Shown one piece after another: positions 6,086 to 12,886 of a stretch of 47,123 nucleotides of DNA. The notes beneath the pieces are model-generated. The model saw only the letters and a program-made list of their open reading frames with translations, did not search any database and was not told where the DNA came from. How positions within the stretch are numbered: the first letter of the stretch is position 1; every line of letters begins with the position of its first letter. Origin of the DNA: a virus; the IMG/VR virus record IMGVR_UViG_3300025949_000038, positions 1-47,123 of that record; one strand, 5' to 3'. The translations under genes were made by a program, and so were the position numbers.

Positions 6086-6543
6086 GGGCGCCTCTTGTCC
6101 AGAGCTGAGCACCCCGGCAGCGGATCGCCGAAGAACGCCGCAGTCAGGTTCGCCGGCGAAAGCGACATGCGATGCAGCCACTCGCGATGCGTCTCAGCAG
6201 CCACTGGCTCACGCGGCGCAACCCTGTTCTTCGGAGGAGCCCGCTTGAGGTCATAATATTTCTGGTAGCAAGTGGAATGAGGCCGGCCAAGCCGTCGCCC
6301 GATCTCATCAAAATTCAGCCGCACCTTGTCGCGAAGATAGCAAAGCTGGGCGATCTCTTCGGGAGGCCAGTTCCTCTGCGGGCGAGTACGCGCCGGCAGA
6401 AGCATACGTGACAGTTTGGCCTTGACTGACGATACCGTGCGTCCGGTGCGCTCCGCGATTTCAGCGTTTGAGAGATTGTCAGCCACGTATTTGCGTAGCT
6501 GATCGACCTCAGTATCATACCAAAGCCTGATCGGCTCTTTCAT
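6082..6543 (-). CDS. GcrA/Myb-like DNA-binding protein
   Basis: 153 aa from ATG 6543, preceded by AGGGG at good spacing; the upstream in-frame ATG at 6570 lacks this. The N-terminal YDTEVDQLRKYVADNLSNAE plus IAERTGRTVSSVKAKLSRM is a GcrA/SANT-type helix-turn-helix. A second similar unit follows (NWPPEEIAQLCYLRDKVRLN, then DEIGRRLGRPHSTCYQKYY). Two tandem HTHs suggest a sequence-specific regulator. GcrA in Alphaproteobacteria works at methylated promoters, but whether this one reads methylation is unknown. Confidence 0.75.
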   Translation of the reverse strand: MKEPIRLWYDTEVDQLRKYVADNLSNAEIAERTGRTVSSVKAKLSRMLLPARTRPQRNWPPEEIAQLCYLRDKVRLNFDEIGRRLGRPHSTCYQKYYDLKRAPPKNRVAPREPVAAETHREWLHRMSLSPANLTAAFFGDPLPGCSALDKRRP

Positions 6544-6596
6544 GTCCCCTGCTCCTATACTGGCCCGCATGTGTGATGCTGGCGGGCTATTCAGCG

Positions 6597-6986
6597 TTAT
6601 GGGTCAACCCCAAGGAACGGACCTACCGGCGCCGCTCCAGGCGCTTGCGCTCTCTGCGCAGTCGCCACCATTCGATTAACAGGCGAAGTAGCCGCATCGA
6701 TTTCCCTTTTGAGATCTTCAATTCGAAGACGCTCTGTCTCGATCTCCTGTTCAACGCGCGTACACAGCACCCTGTTGCAGTGTTCGATCAGGTTCCACCC
6801 AACCGTCCATTTCGGCTCCTTTGCTTCCGAGCCGTTCCCATTCACGAATTTCCTGATCCAGTCGGCCGAAGTGCCGGCGGCTTTCGCAACAACCTCATAT
6901 GCGACCATTCTCGAGCCGGTCTGGCGCTCTGCGCGATCGACGAGAAACTGAGCTGCTATCCGGGGCGTTGTTGCTGCCATAGACAT
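6597..6986 (-). CDS. Putative HTH protein at head of leftward early operon
   Basis: 129 aa from ATG 6986 (ATG 6980 is also possible). The longer frame to 7082 would cover the divergent gene's start. VVAKAAGTSADWIRKFVNGN (about residues 30-49) looks like a helix-turn-helix. A coiled-coil-like helix follows (TRVEQEIETERLRIEDLKRE), then an Ala/Pro-rich tail. It is the first gene of the leftward unit, divergent from 7048. A regulator or DNA-binding accessory protein is likely; I cannot assign a family. Confidence 0.6.
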   Translation of the reverse strand: MSMAATTPRIAAQFLVDRAERQTGSRMVAYEVVAKAAGTSADWIRKFVNGNGSEAKEPKWTVGWNLIEHCNRVLCTRVEQEIETERLRIEDLKREIDAATSPVNRMVATAQRAQAPGAAPVGPFLGVDP

Positions 6987-7047
6987 TGGCGATTTCCGAC
7001 CATTCTTTGGTGACACTTGCACAATCCTCCATGCGATTAATCCCGGC

Positions 7048-7245
7048 ATGGAAGCACTCAACGATAACGACACATGGAGCACGCTGGGCCTGGCCGCCCT
7101 GCGAGTCCTAGAACGATGCGAAGAACAGAAGAAAGACAGCGAGCGGGACGCTCAGCAGAAGAGTTACGACGAAGCAGACGCAGAACAGCAGCGCAAAGGA
7201 ATCGACCAGCGCTTGCTGTACGCGGGAATAAAAGGACGCCTGTAA
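7048..7245 (+). CDS. Small charged protein divergent from early leftward operon
   Basis: 65 aa, strongly charged and Gln/Lys/Asp/Glu-rich (EEQKKDSERDAQQKSYDEAD), predicted helical or coiled coil. It starts at ATG 7048, 61 nt from the divergent gene's ATG. No family is recognised, and the Shine-Dalgarno is poor. The hydrophobic antisense frame here is a mirror of the charged codons. Confidence 0.45.
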   Translation: MEALNDNDTWSTLGLAALRVLERCEEQKKDSERDAQQKSYDEADAEQQRKGIDQRLLYAGIKGRL

Positions 7246-7565
7246 CAATGGCGCCAAGTTTGCCAGCAGAGAGGACGCCGGAAACCGAATTGCGTTAGGC
7301 GATGCGTATTTGTCGCCCTGAGAGCCGCCGACTGTGTTGGTTCCCCCGTCAAGCAGTCGGCGGCGGCTCAATTCTGACTTGGAAGTTATAATGCCGAAGT
7401 TCCGCGTCATGATTGCAGTTCCTTCGTCGGAACATCGCAAATTGAATCAACTTCGACGGGTAAACCCTCGTAATAAAACGGATACGACAAGAGTTCACTT
7501 GCCATCGCCGTTAACCGGGTGCCAATATTTCCCGCTGCAACTAATGCGTCGGGGAGACAAAAATA
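7246..7565. other. 320-nt non-coding stretch in the switch region
   Basis: No ORF here has convincing coding character. It contains the imperfect inverted repeat at 7322-7369 and a possible promoter near 7500-7525 (TTGCCA, about 18 nt, CAATAT) ahead of the gene at 7566. A frame opening at ATG 7391 (MPKFRVMIAVPSSEHRKL) runs on through 7566-8086 in the wrong register for the neighbouring gene, so I do not call it. Confidence 0.5.
7322..7369. repeat. Long inverted repeat in the switch-region gap
   Basis: GAGCCGCCGACTG (7322-7334) pairs with CAGTCGGCGGCGGCTC (7354-7369), with a 3-nt bulge in the right arm and a 19-nt loop. It follows the 7048-7245 gene by 77 nt and precedes 7566. It could act as a terminator, since AATTCTGACTT follows with no T run, or as part of a small RNA. 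No direction is proven. Confidence 0.5.
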
Positions 7566-7826
7566 ATGAGCGCCTTGGAGGAGCCGACAGCCACTATTCC
7601 AGACACTTTCGGGCTGCCAGAATACCTGATCAGCGAGGTCGTTACCGAGATCGATGGGCCGAATGTCCGCATGGTCTGCGGTATCAGACGAGGAGGCACG
7701 GTCCATTGGCTGTTCAGTTGCGTGATGCGAGCGGATCAGCTCGTCGTCAGCAGCCGAGAAGTGAATGCTGCGGCCCAGGAAGCCTACAACCTCACTCAAA
7801 TGATGGATCGGCGCGGGAGTCATTAA
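7566..7826 (+). CDS. Unknown small protein convergent with Cro-like gene
   Basis: 86 aa. GGGGAGAC lies upstream as a Shine-Dalgarno. The sequence MSALEEPTATIPDTFGLPEY, then VTEIDGPNVRMVCGIRRGGT and VHWLFSCVMRADQL, reads as a small beta-rich domain. The stop overlaps the end of the convergent HTH gene by 4 nt. The family pattern is familiar from rhizobial prophages but carries no function I know. Confidence 0.6.
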   Translation: MSALEEPTATIPDTFGLPEYLISEVVTEIDGPNVRMVCGIRRGGTVHWLFSCVMRADQLVVSSREVNAAAQEAYNLTQMMDRRGSH

Positions 7827-8026
7827 ACCGACTCCGCAAAGAAATCTGGCCGAAGTTTCTGGCGCGGGATGCCAGTTTTTTTCTCGATCTGGAAAACCCG
7901 AACAAGCGGTATTCCGCGCTCAGCCCATCGCGTCACCGTGCTTTTCTCAACGTCGCATTTGCGCGCGAGATCGGCGGGGCGAAGGCCGTATTCGGCCAAA
8001 AGAAGCTTGAGGTAGTCGTTGTCCAT
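7823..8026 (-). CDS. Small Cro/YdaS-type HTH regulator
   Basis: 67 aa from ATG 8026. A TTG 18 nt upstream opens the longer frame, but it lies inside an operator-like site. It is a single HTH: LLLAEYGLRPADLARKCDVE, then KSTVTRWAERGIPLVRVFQI and EKKTGIPRQKLRPDF, as in YdaS/Cro proteins. It is divergent from the other HTH gene at 8122, the classic arrangement of a lysis/lysogeny switch. Whether it acts as Cro or as repressor cannot be decided from sequence. Confidence 0.8.
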   Translation of the reverse strand: MDNDYLKLLLAEYGLRPADLARKCDVEKSTVTRWAERGIPLVRVFQIEKKTGIPRQKLRPDFFAESV

Positions 8027-8034
8027 GACCGGAT

Positions 8035-8080
8035 AGTTGCACAACTAGCAACCGAGGTCAAGCACCTTGGTTGCGCAAGT
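8035..8080. promoter_or_regulatory. Operator-like sites between divergent regulators
   Basis: Two 12-bp near-palindromes, AGTTGCACAACT (8035-8046) and GGTTGCGCAAGT (8069-8080), fit RGTTGYRCAAST. Both lie between the divergent regulator genes. Two more lie upstream of the rightward operon (8571-8582 and 8604-8615). A related TTGTCGCAAC at 8111-8120 has a longer spacer. They are likely binding sites for one or both HTH proteins. Confidence 0.6.
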
Positions 8081-8121
8081 CGATAACGACATGGCAAGAA
8101 AGAATCGCCATTGTCGCAACC

Positions 8122-8508
8122 ATGTCTAGGACACCCCACAACAAGCCCGGCGGGGCCGTCATGGCGGAGATATTCGCCAAGCGCCAGGTCAGGCGCCCGC
8201 ACTATTTGGCGAAGCTCATGGCCCGCCACAACGTCTCCAGGGGCAAGTTGGTTGAGGACCTCGGAGTAGACAAAAGCCAGTTGTCGCGCTGGCTCGATGA
8301 GGAGCGGCCGGCGACACCCTCCCCTGCTTGGGCTAAGAAGTTGGGGCAATACTTCGCAGTCGGTCCCGATGAAGACGACATCGTTGATATCTTCGCCGAT
8401 CCAGACGTGCAGCGGTTCCAGCGCATGGTAAGGGGACGAGACCCGGAAGAGGTTGACCGGATGTTGGCTACCCTGGAGGCAGCATTCCCCCTCAAACGCG
8501 CTCAATAA
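8122..8508 (+). CDS. Cro/CI-type HTH regulator of the switch region
   Basis: 128 aa from ATG 8122; ATG 8161, preceded by GGCGGGG, is a plausible shorter start, and TTG 8071 a longer one. The HTH is HYLAKLMARHNVSRGKLVED, then LGVDKSQLSRWLDEERPATP. The C-terminal part is acidic (GPDEDDIVDIFADPDVQRF) and helical, without a LexA-type peptidase domain. Any induction would therefore not be by RecA-stimulated self-cleavage. A terminator follows directly, separating it from the lytic-looking operon, which fits a repressor role (inference). Confidence 0.75.
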   Translation: MSRTPHNKPGGAVMAEIFAKRQVRRPHYLAKLMARHNVSRGKLVEDLGVDKSQLSRWLDEERPATPSPAWAKKLGQYFAVGPDEDDIVDIFADPDVQRFQRMVRGRDPEEVDRMLATLEAAFPLKRAQ

Positions 8509-8529
8509 GTACCATTTCGGACCAAATGA

Positions 8530-8548
8530 CCCGCTCCGGCGGGTTTTT
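8530..8548 (+). terminator. Intrinsic terminator after the switch regulator
   Basis: CCCGC, TCCG loop, GCGGG and five T residues (8530-8548), 21 nt after the stop at 8508. It isolates the regulator gene from the rightward operon starting at 8646, implying a separate promoter in 8550-8640. Confidence 0.85.
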
Positions 8549-8570
8549 ATTTGCCTCAAAAAAAGTTGCT

Positions 8571-8615
8571 AGTTGCGCATCTTGCCTATTGCAGAGTGTT
8601 GCGACTTGTGCAACT
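8571..8615. promoter_or_regulatory. Operator-like sites before the rightward early operon
   Basis: AGTTGCGCATCT (8571-8582) and ACTTGTGCAACT (8604-8615) match the 12-bp sites between the divergent regulators at 8035-8080. Their position between the terminator and the first rightward early gene marks this as the controlled early promoter region. No confident -35/-10 pair is visible. Confidence 0.6.
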
Positions 8616-8645
8616 ATCCTCTCCATCGAAACGGGGAGACGACAG

Positions 8646-8864
8646 ATGGCACTCAGCGCAGCACGGCAAGACCTCCTGAACGCTCTGGCTCAAGTCCAGA
8701 ACCATCCCGCCTGCATCGATCAGGACATCATGACGATCACTGGCTGCGGCATGACGGATGATGAAGTCCGTCGCCACCTCGAAGTGAACATCGAGTGGAT
8801 CGCCAAGTGGAATTTCTTGGAAGCTCAGAAGCCCGCAAAGCGCAACCGGAGGAAGGCGGCTTAG
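8646..8864 (+). CDS. First gene of rightward early operon, small helical protein
   Basis: 72 aa from ATG 8646, with GGGGAGAC upstream; the ORF's earlier start at 8526 lies inside the terminator. ALSAARQDLLNALAQVQNHP, then TDDEVRRHLEVNIEWIAKWN and a basic Lys/Arg tail. Unknown family. As the first product after the controlled promoter it could be an antirepressor or takeover protein, but nothing in the sequence shows it. Confidence 0.6.
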   Translation: MALSAARQDLLNALAQVQNHPACIDQDIMTITGCGMTDDEVRRHLEVNIEWIAKWNFLEAQKPAKRNRRKAA

Positions 8865-8887
8865 GCCGCCTGAACGGGGAGACCATC

Positions 8888-9265
8888 ATGAACCAGCATC
8901 TTCCGCCAGAGAGCGTCAAAGAGATCGGAACTATTCCGGCCGGCACGATCGCTTCTCGCCACAACGAGAAGTTCCTTCTTGTTCGCGGCAAATGGTCAGC
9001 CTGGATCGACGGCGACCTGATGAGCCGCGCCGAGGTCATCAAGGAAGTTGATGGCGATGCATACGAAGACCTCCGCTGCATCATTGCCCTATCCGACCTC
9101 TCCGGCGAGACCGGAACGTGGCGCAAGGCTACCGATGAAATCACCTCGATCGTTATCGAGCGCTGGGCTCAGGACGACAAGGAGTTGACCGAGAAACAGC
9201 GCAACTTCGTCGCGATGTGTAAGGGCGAGGCGTTCGCCAATTCCTTCAGGATGGAGAACATCTAA
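8888..9265 (+). CDS. Unknown early protein
   Basis: 125 aa from ATG 8888, preceded by GGGGAGACC. An upstream in-frame start at 8795 overlaps the previous gene and lacks such a site. Contains HNEKFLLVRGKWSAWIDGDL and a C-terminal helix with LTEKQRNFVAMCKGEAFANS. No family recognised. TAATG joins it to the next gene. Confidence 0.6.
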   Translation: MNQHLPPESVKEIGTIPAGTIASRHNEKFLLVRGKWSAWIDGDLMSRAEVIKEVDGDAYEDLRCIIALSDLSGETGTWRKATDEITSIVIERWAQDDKELTEKQRNFVAMCKGEAFANSFRMENI

Positions 9266-9477
9266 TGCCGCGCTATTCAGTAAGAATGCCCATCGCCGGC
9301 TATGCCGTAATCGAAGTCGAGGCCTCGAATGAAAAAGAGGCCATTGGCGAGGCTCAATCATCCATCTCGATGGAGCACGTCGAAAATTGGGATGCTCTGA
9401 AGATCATCACAGAGGGCAACGTTTGTCGTGCCCCGCTCAACCGCGCAGAGGTTGAGCTCATCGAGGATGCCGAATGA
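9265..9477 (+). CDS. Small DpnD/PcfM-like protein
   Basis: 70 aa. MPRYSVRMPIAGYAVIEVEA, then SNEKEAIGEAQ, resembles the small beta-alpha pattern of DpnD/PcfM-like phage proteins, at low certainty. It starts within the TAATG overlap of the previous stop, and its own stop overlaps the ATG of a 29-aa membrane peptide. Role unknown. Confidence 0.55.
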   Translation: MPRYSVRMPIAGYAVIEVEASNEKEAIGEAQSSISMEHVENWDALKIITEGNVCRAPLNRAEVELIEDAE

Positions 9478-9563
9478 CCCGCCAAGAGATCATCGAGAAC
9501 AGCCTTTGTCTATTGGGCTTTGGCCTGTGCGTGTTCGCAACTCTCACTTGGGGCCTGTTGTGA
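9474..9563 (+). CDS. 29-aa membrane peptide
   Basis: ATG 9474 overlaps the previous TGA (ATGA), and its TGA overlaps the next gene's GTG (GTGA). MTRQEIIENS is followed by a hydrophobic segment, LCLLGFGLCVFATLTWGLL. A single inner-membrane helix is likely. Coupled starts on both sides support it despite its size. Confidence 0.5.
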   Translation: MTRQEIIENSLCLLGFGLCVFATLTWGLL

Positions 9564-9673
9564 GCGCCGTTCTGTACGACATCGCCGCAGAACGAGCCAA
9601 GCGCCGCCCTGTAGCGACACCATGGGATTTCTACCTGCAATTCTGGATGTTCTGGCTGGGGAGCATGCGATGA
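9560..9673 (+). CDS. 37-aa protein with aromatic C-terminus
   Basis: GTG 9560 overlaps the TGA of the preceding peptide. SAVLYDIAAERAKRRPVATP is followed by an aromatic stretch (WDFYLQFWMFWLGSMR) that may associate with membrane. Its stop overlaps ATG 9670. No family recognised. Confidence 0.5.
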   Translation: MSAVLYDIAAERAKRRPVATPWDFYLQFWMFWLGSMR

Positions 9674-9954
9674 CAAATCTGGAGGATGTGATGCGCGATG
9701 CAATGTTTGAGGATATGGGAGACCCGCTAACTCCACGGGAGCAAGCTCAGTACAAGGTCGAGATGGCCGCGCGTGATGCGTGGCTGGCGACCGCCGAGCT
9801 GGTCAAGCTGCGCGCTGATGCAATCGCCGCGCCGTGCTTCACACCGAAGGTCGAAGCCGATCTATGGTCGATCAAGGGGAGGATTGACCTGCTCATTTCC
9901 GAGCTGCGCGCGATGGATACCGAAGCCTCGAACGTGGTGGGATTCCGGCGATGA
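9670..9954 (+). CDS. Unknown helical protein
   Basis: 94 aa from ATG 9670, coupled to both neighbours by ATGA overlaps. Acidic start (NLEDVMRDAMFEDMGDPLTP), then EQAQYKVEMAARDAWLATAE and a long helix. It could be a structural or partner subunit of the recombination proteins that follow; this is only proximity. Confidence 0.55.
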   Translation: MTNLEDVMRDAMFEDMGDPLTPREQAQYKVEMAARDAWLATAELVKLRADAIAAPCFTPKVEADLWSIKGRIDLLISELRAMDTEASNVVGFRR

Positions 9955-10661
9955 GCAGGCTCCCGAGGGAAATCTCTGACTTCATGGAAAAGTACGGAGT
10001 CGGCGCAGACGAGGTATGGCCTGTTCCTGGTGGCAAGGCTTATGCCGTCAAGCACAAGGCGCTGGAGCGTATCGCGCTAGAAGCCCGCATAAAGTTTGAG
10101 CGTCCTTCTGTGATCGCCTGCGACCTTGAGCGCCGTAGCATGGTCATTTGCACGTTTGCCACGATGGGCGATGTGACGGAGTGGTCATTTGGCGAGGCGG
10201 CACCGGAGAATTGCAAGAACGCCTATATGGCAGCCATGGCTGAGAAAAGGTCGCGAGATCGAGTGATCCTGAAGCTTCTGTCAGCTCATGGCGATCTCTA
10301 TTCCGAGGACGAGGCGGAGGACTTCAAGCGGCCGAACCCGCATGTCACGCGGCCAGAAGATGTCTTTGCACCCGTCGAGCGGGATCAGCACGGCCAGCCC
10401 GTTGACAACATTCAACAGGTCGAGCCCGGCAAGAAGCTTACCGTTGCTGAGCAGCGGCCGATCTTCTCCGCGCTTCAGTCCGAGCTCCAAGCGACAGATA
10501 GCCTCAAGGCGCTCCGGGCATACGGCGAGAGCAAAACGTTCCTGGATCGCTTCGCGCTTCTCAAGTCTGACTGGCAGGAGTTTCTGCGCGGCGTCTACGA
10601 CGAACATAAACAAGCACTTCGCCAGCTTGAGATTGGCGACGACATGAGGATGGCTGGCTAA
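9951..10661 (+). CDS. Candidate recombination (ssDNA-annealing) protein
   Basis: 236 aa. The centre, with VIACDLERRSMVICTFATMG, then AEKRSRDRVILKLLSAHGDL and YSEDEAEDF, has the layout I associate with ERF/Rad52-like phage annealing proteins, in which helices rich in Arg/Ala precede a short acidic end. I cannot name the family. Context supports a recombination role: its stop overlaps the start of an SSB-tail protein, and NinB and HNH genes follow. The alternative is a nucleoid or replication accessory protein. Confidence 0.5.
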   Translation: MSRLPREISDFMEKYGVGADEVWPVPGGKAYAVKHKALERIALEARIKFERPSVIACDLERRSMVICTFATMGDVTEWSFGEAAPENCKNAYMAAMAEKRSRDRVILKLLSAHGDLYSEDEAEDFKRPNPHVTRPEDVFAPVERDQHGQPVDNIQQVEPGKKLTVAEQRPIFSALQSELQATDSLKALRAYGESKTFLDRFALLKSDWQEFLRGVYDEHKQALRQLEIGDDMRMAG

Positions 10662-10954
10662 TGGCCTATGAGCAGCGCGACAACAGTGGATCGGTTTTCG
10701 TAAACGATCGGAAGGAGAAGGACACGCATCCTGATCGAACCGGCACGGCGATGATTGACGGGGTGATGTACTACGTCTCCGGCTGGATCAAGCAGGGCAG
10801 CAAGGGGCAGTTTCTGTCTCTCGCCTTCAAGCGCAAGGACGATCAGTCGCGTCAGCAATCCCTTGGCAGCAAGGGGCGGCCAGCGCCGGCAAAGAGGCCC
10901 GATCCTATTTCATCCGGCCGCAATGCCGATATGGACGACGATATTCCTTTTTGA
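10661..10954 (+). CDS. Small protein with SSB-type acidic C-terminal tail
   Basis: 97 aa. The compact beta-rich N-terminus (VMYYVSGWIKQGSKGQFLSL) is followed by a basic, Gly/Ser/Pro-rich linker and the terminus ADMDDDIPF. The D-D-D-I-P-F end is the signature by which bacterial SSB recruits partners such as replication and recombination proteins. It starts in TAATG overlap with the upstream gene. A phage ssDNA-binding or partner-recruiting protein is likely; classical OB-fold motifs are not obvious at this length. Confidence 0.65.
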   Translation: MAYEQRDNSGSVFVNDRKEKDTHPDRTGTAMIDGVMYYVSGWIKQGSKGQFLSLAFKRKDDQSRQQSLGSKGRPAPAKRPDPISSGRNADMDDDIPF

Positions 10955-10978
10955 TCTGCCGACGCTTCGGGGGAAGCA

Positions 10979-11371
10979 ATGACACGCGCCGTTATAGTTC
11001 TCACACAAGACACCGAACGCCAGAAGGCCGCCCGCTGGGCAGCCAAGCTGCCGGAGGGAACGCGCGTCGAATTCAAGGCGCCAAAGCGCTCGCTTCCTCA
11101 GAATGATCGTATGTGGGCCATGCTGACAGATCTTGCATCGCAAGTGAAGTGGCACGGGCTCCGGCTGACCGCCGACGACTGGAAGCTGATCTTCCTCGAC
11201 GCATTGAGGCGCGAGGTTCGCATGGTTCCGAACCTGGATGGCAACGGCTTTGTGAGCCTTGGCCGGTCGTCGTCTGATCTGTCCAAGGCTGAGATGACGG
11301 ATTTGATCGACCTCATCAGCGCATTCGGCGCTAACCATGGCGTGGTGTTTCACGATGGGGCGGCGGCATGA
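10979..11371 (+). CDS. ninB: NinB-family recombination protein
   Basis: 130 aa. KRSLPQNDRMWAMLTDLASQ is the NinB/Orf signature, followed by LTADDWKLIFLDALRREVRM, FVSLGRSSSDLSKAEMTDLI and a FGANHGV end. NinB proteins bind single-stranded DNA and help load or replace RecFOR functions. It lies 24 nt after the SSB-tail gene and overlaps the HNH gene start by 4 nt, making a recombination cluster. Confidence 0.9.
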   Translation: MTRAVIVLTQDTERQKAARWAAKLPEGTRVEFKAPKRSLPQNDRMWAMLTDLASQVKWHGLRLTADDWKLIFLDALRREVRMVPNLDGNGFVSLGRSSSDLSKAEMTDLIDLISAFGANHGVVFHDGAAA

Positions 11372-11697
11372 GGCGAGAATTTAGCAAGGCCGTCAAGCGC
11401 GAGGCGATCAAGCGTGCGGGCGGCAAGTGCGAGAATGAGAATTGCGGCGCATTGTTTGGCGTCAAGTTTCACTTCGATCACGACATTGCAGACGGGCTTG
11501 GCGGTGAACCAACATTGGATAACTGCAAGGTACTCTGCCACGCCTGCCACGACGAGAAGACACGTAAGCATGACGTTCCGTTGATCGCAAAGACCAAGCG
11601 CATCCAGGATCGCCACAACGGCATCAAGAGGCCTCGCACCATCAGGTCTTGGCGGAAGTTTGACGGGACTATCGTTCACGCAGATCGCGAAAGATGA
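11368..11697 (+). CDS. HNH endonuclease
   Basis: 109 aa. It has a basic N-terminus with the zinc-type pair CENENC, the catalytic FDHDIADGLGG region, NCKVLCHACH and DEKTRKH. All H-N-H residues appear present. In lambdoid-type clusters a NinG or HNH nuclease accompanies NinB, and a nicking or junction-processing role fits. It could also pair with the methyltransferase 226 nt downstream. Confidence 0.85.
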   Translation: MRREFSKAVKREAIKRAGGKCENENCGALFGVKFHFDHDIADGLGGEPTLDNCKVLCHACHDEKTRKHDVPLIAKTKRIQDRHNGIKRPRTIRSWRKFDGTIVHADRER

Positions 11698-11864
11698 ACC
11701 CTCAAACCGCACTCGTCATGTTCGCAATGGCTAGCTTCGCGGTAATGCCGGTTCTGATTGCAAAGCAAATCGTAGAGCTAAGGAGCAAGAAGATGTGGTG
11801 GCTGATCTTGGGTTTGGTCGTGGTTGCCGGGGTTGTTTGGTTCATCAACGGCGCGGACATCTGA
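11694..11864 (+). CDS. 56-aa two-helix membrane protein
   Basis: ATG 11694 overlaps the HNH stop (ATGA). It has two hydrophobic segments, TALVMFAMASFAVMPVLIA and MWWLILGLVVVAGVVWFI, separated by a basic turn (VELRSKK). Predicted inner-membrane hairpin with both ends outside. Unknown role; small membrane proteins in early operons sometimes block superinfection. Confidence 0.55.
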   Translation: MNPQTALVMFAMASFAVMPVLIAKQIVELRSKKMWWLILGLVVVAGVVWFINGADI

Positions 11865-11922
11865 GGGCATAACGAGTCTCGCTACGTATGTGCGCCACCC
11901 CTGTTAACAAAGGGATTTTGAC

Positions 11923-12684
11923 TTGAGCCGAATTGAGACCATAGCCGAAGGCGTGACCTTATACCTGGGGGATTGCAGGGAGATCATGCCGACGCTCCGC
12001 AAGGTGGACGCCGTGGTGACGGACCCACCCTATTTGGTCTCGAAGGGAGGATTCGCCTCGAACCTGCAGCTTGAAGGTGGCTTCGGCGGCTGGATGAAGG
12101 ATTACGGAAACCAGGGCGACATCGTCACCTGCGACATTTCGTTCGATGACTGGCTTCCCCTCGTATTCGGCGCGCTGCGCGACAATGCCCAAGCTTATTT
12201 CATGTCGAACGGGCGCAATATTAAGTCCATGCAAACGGCTGCAGAGGTCGCCGGATTCCGGCTGCACACGATCCTCGTTTGGGACAAGAGGGCCGCGCTT
12301 CCGAACAAGTACTATCAGAATGTGACCGAATTCGCCTTGTTCATGTTCAAGGGGAAAGCCTTCACGATCTACGACCCCTCCTCAAAGAACCTCACCTCAC
12401 TATTCCAGAAGGATGACAGCGAACATCCTACCGAGAAGCCTGTCCCGCTCATGGAAGTGTGGGTCAAAAACTCGTCCAAGCCCGGCGAGACTATCCTAGA
12501 TCCGTTCATGGGTAGTGGAACGACCGGCGTTGCTGCAGTCCGCCATGCGCGCAATTTTGTCGGGATCGAGATCGAGCCGAAATATTTCGACATCGCATGC
12601 AAGCGCGTGTCCGATGCTCTGCGTCAGCCTGACATGTTCGTTGAACCGTCGAAGCCCGCCAAGCAGGAGGCATTCGAGCTATGA
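11923..12684 (+). CDS. Orphan DNA methyltransferase (beta-type, N6-adenine or N4-cytosine)
   Basis: 253 aa. The catalytic motif DPPY lies at 34-37, HPTEKP at 168-173, and the AdoMet motif DPFMGSGTT at 193-201. That order (catalytic before AdoMet) defines the beta group, as in CcrM. The start is TTG at 11923 with AAAGGGA upstream; no ATG fits the conserved N-terminus. No classical restriction gene adjoins it except the HNH protein at 11368. Protection from host restriction, or mimicry of CcrM-type cell-cycle methylation, are both possible. Target not predictable. Confidence 0.9.
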   Translation: MSRIETIAEGVTLYLGDCREIMPTLRKVDAVVTDPPYLVSKGGFASNLQLEGGFGGWMKDYGNQGDIVTCDISFDDWLPLVFGALRDNAQAYFMSNGRNIKSMQTAAEVAGFRLHTILVWDKRAALPNKYYQNVTEFALFMFKGKAFTIYDPSSKNLTSLFQKDDSEHPTEKPVPLMEVWVKNSSKPGETILDPFMGSGTTGVAAVRHARNFVGIEIEPKYFDIACKRVSDALRQPDMFVEPSKPAKQEAFEL

Positions 12685-12860
12685 CCTTCCACCGCTGGGT
12701 CATTCACTCGCGCGTGCCGGACTACCTGCTTTGCGGGTGGATGGCGCTGCCGACGCTGGAAGGCACTGGCCACGGCATCTACTCGGCGCACTGCGTTTGG
12801 CTTTGCGCGTGCCCCCTCGCCGAGCCCAGGGGTTCGGCGCTCTCATCGCCTGACCTCTGA
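12681..12860 (+). CDS. 59-aa protein coupled to methyltransferase
   Basis: ATG 12681 overlaps the methyltransferase stop (ATGA). MTFHRWVIHSRVPDYLLCGW, then LPTLEGTGHGIYSAHCVWLC and a Pro/Ser end. His/Cys/Trp-rich, no clear zinc site. Unknown; start coupling is the main support. Confidence 0.5.
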   Translation: MTFHRWVIHSRVPDYLLCGWMALPTLEGTGHGIYSAHCVWLCACPLAEPRGSALSSPDL

Positions 12861-12886
12861 ATTCCGAAAAAACGCAGGAGAGACCA

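Noticed and set aside
7108-7440. Minus-strand ORF with a very hydrophobic end, resembling a membrane protein
   Set aside because: The hydrophobic stretch is the exact antisense of the charged 65-aa gene, and it crosses the intergenic inverted repeat.
7334-8086. Plus-strand ORF of 250 codons in the switch region
   Set aside because: Overlaps two better-supported genes in other frames and the regulator promoter region; Arg/His-rich shadow composition.
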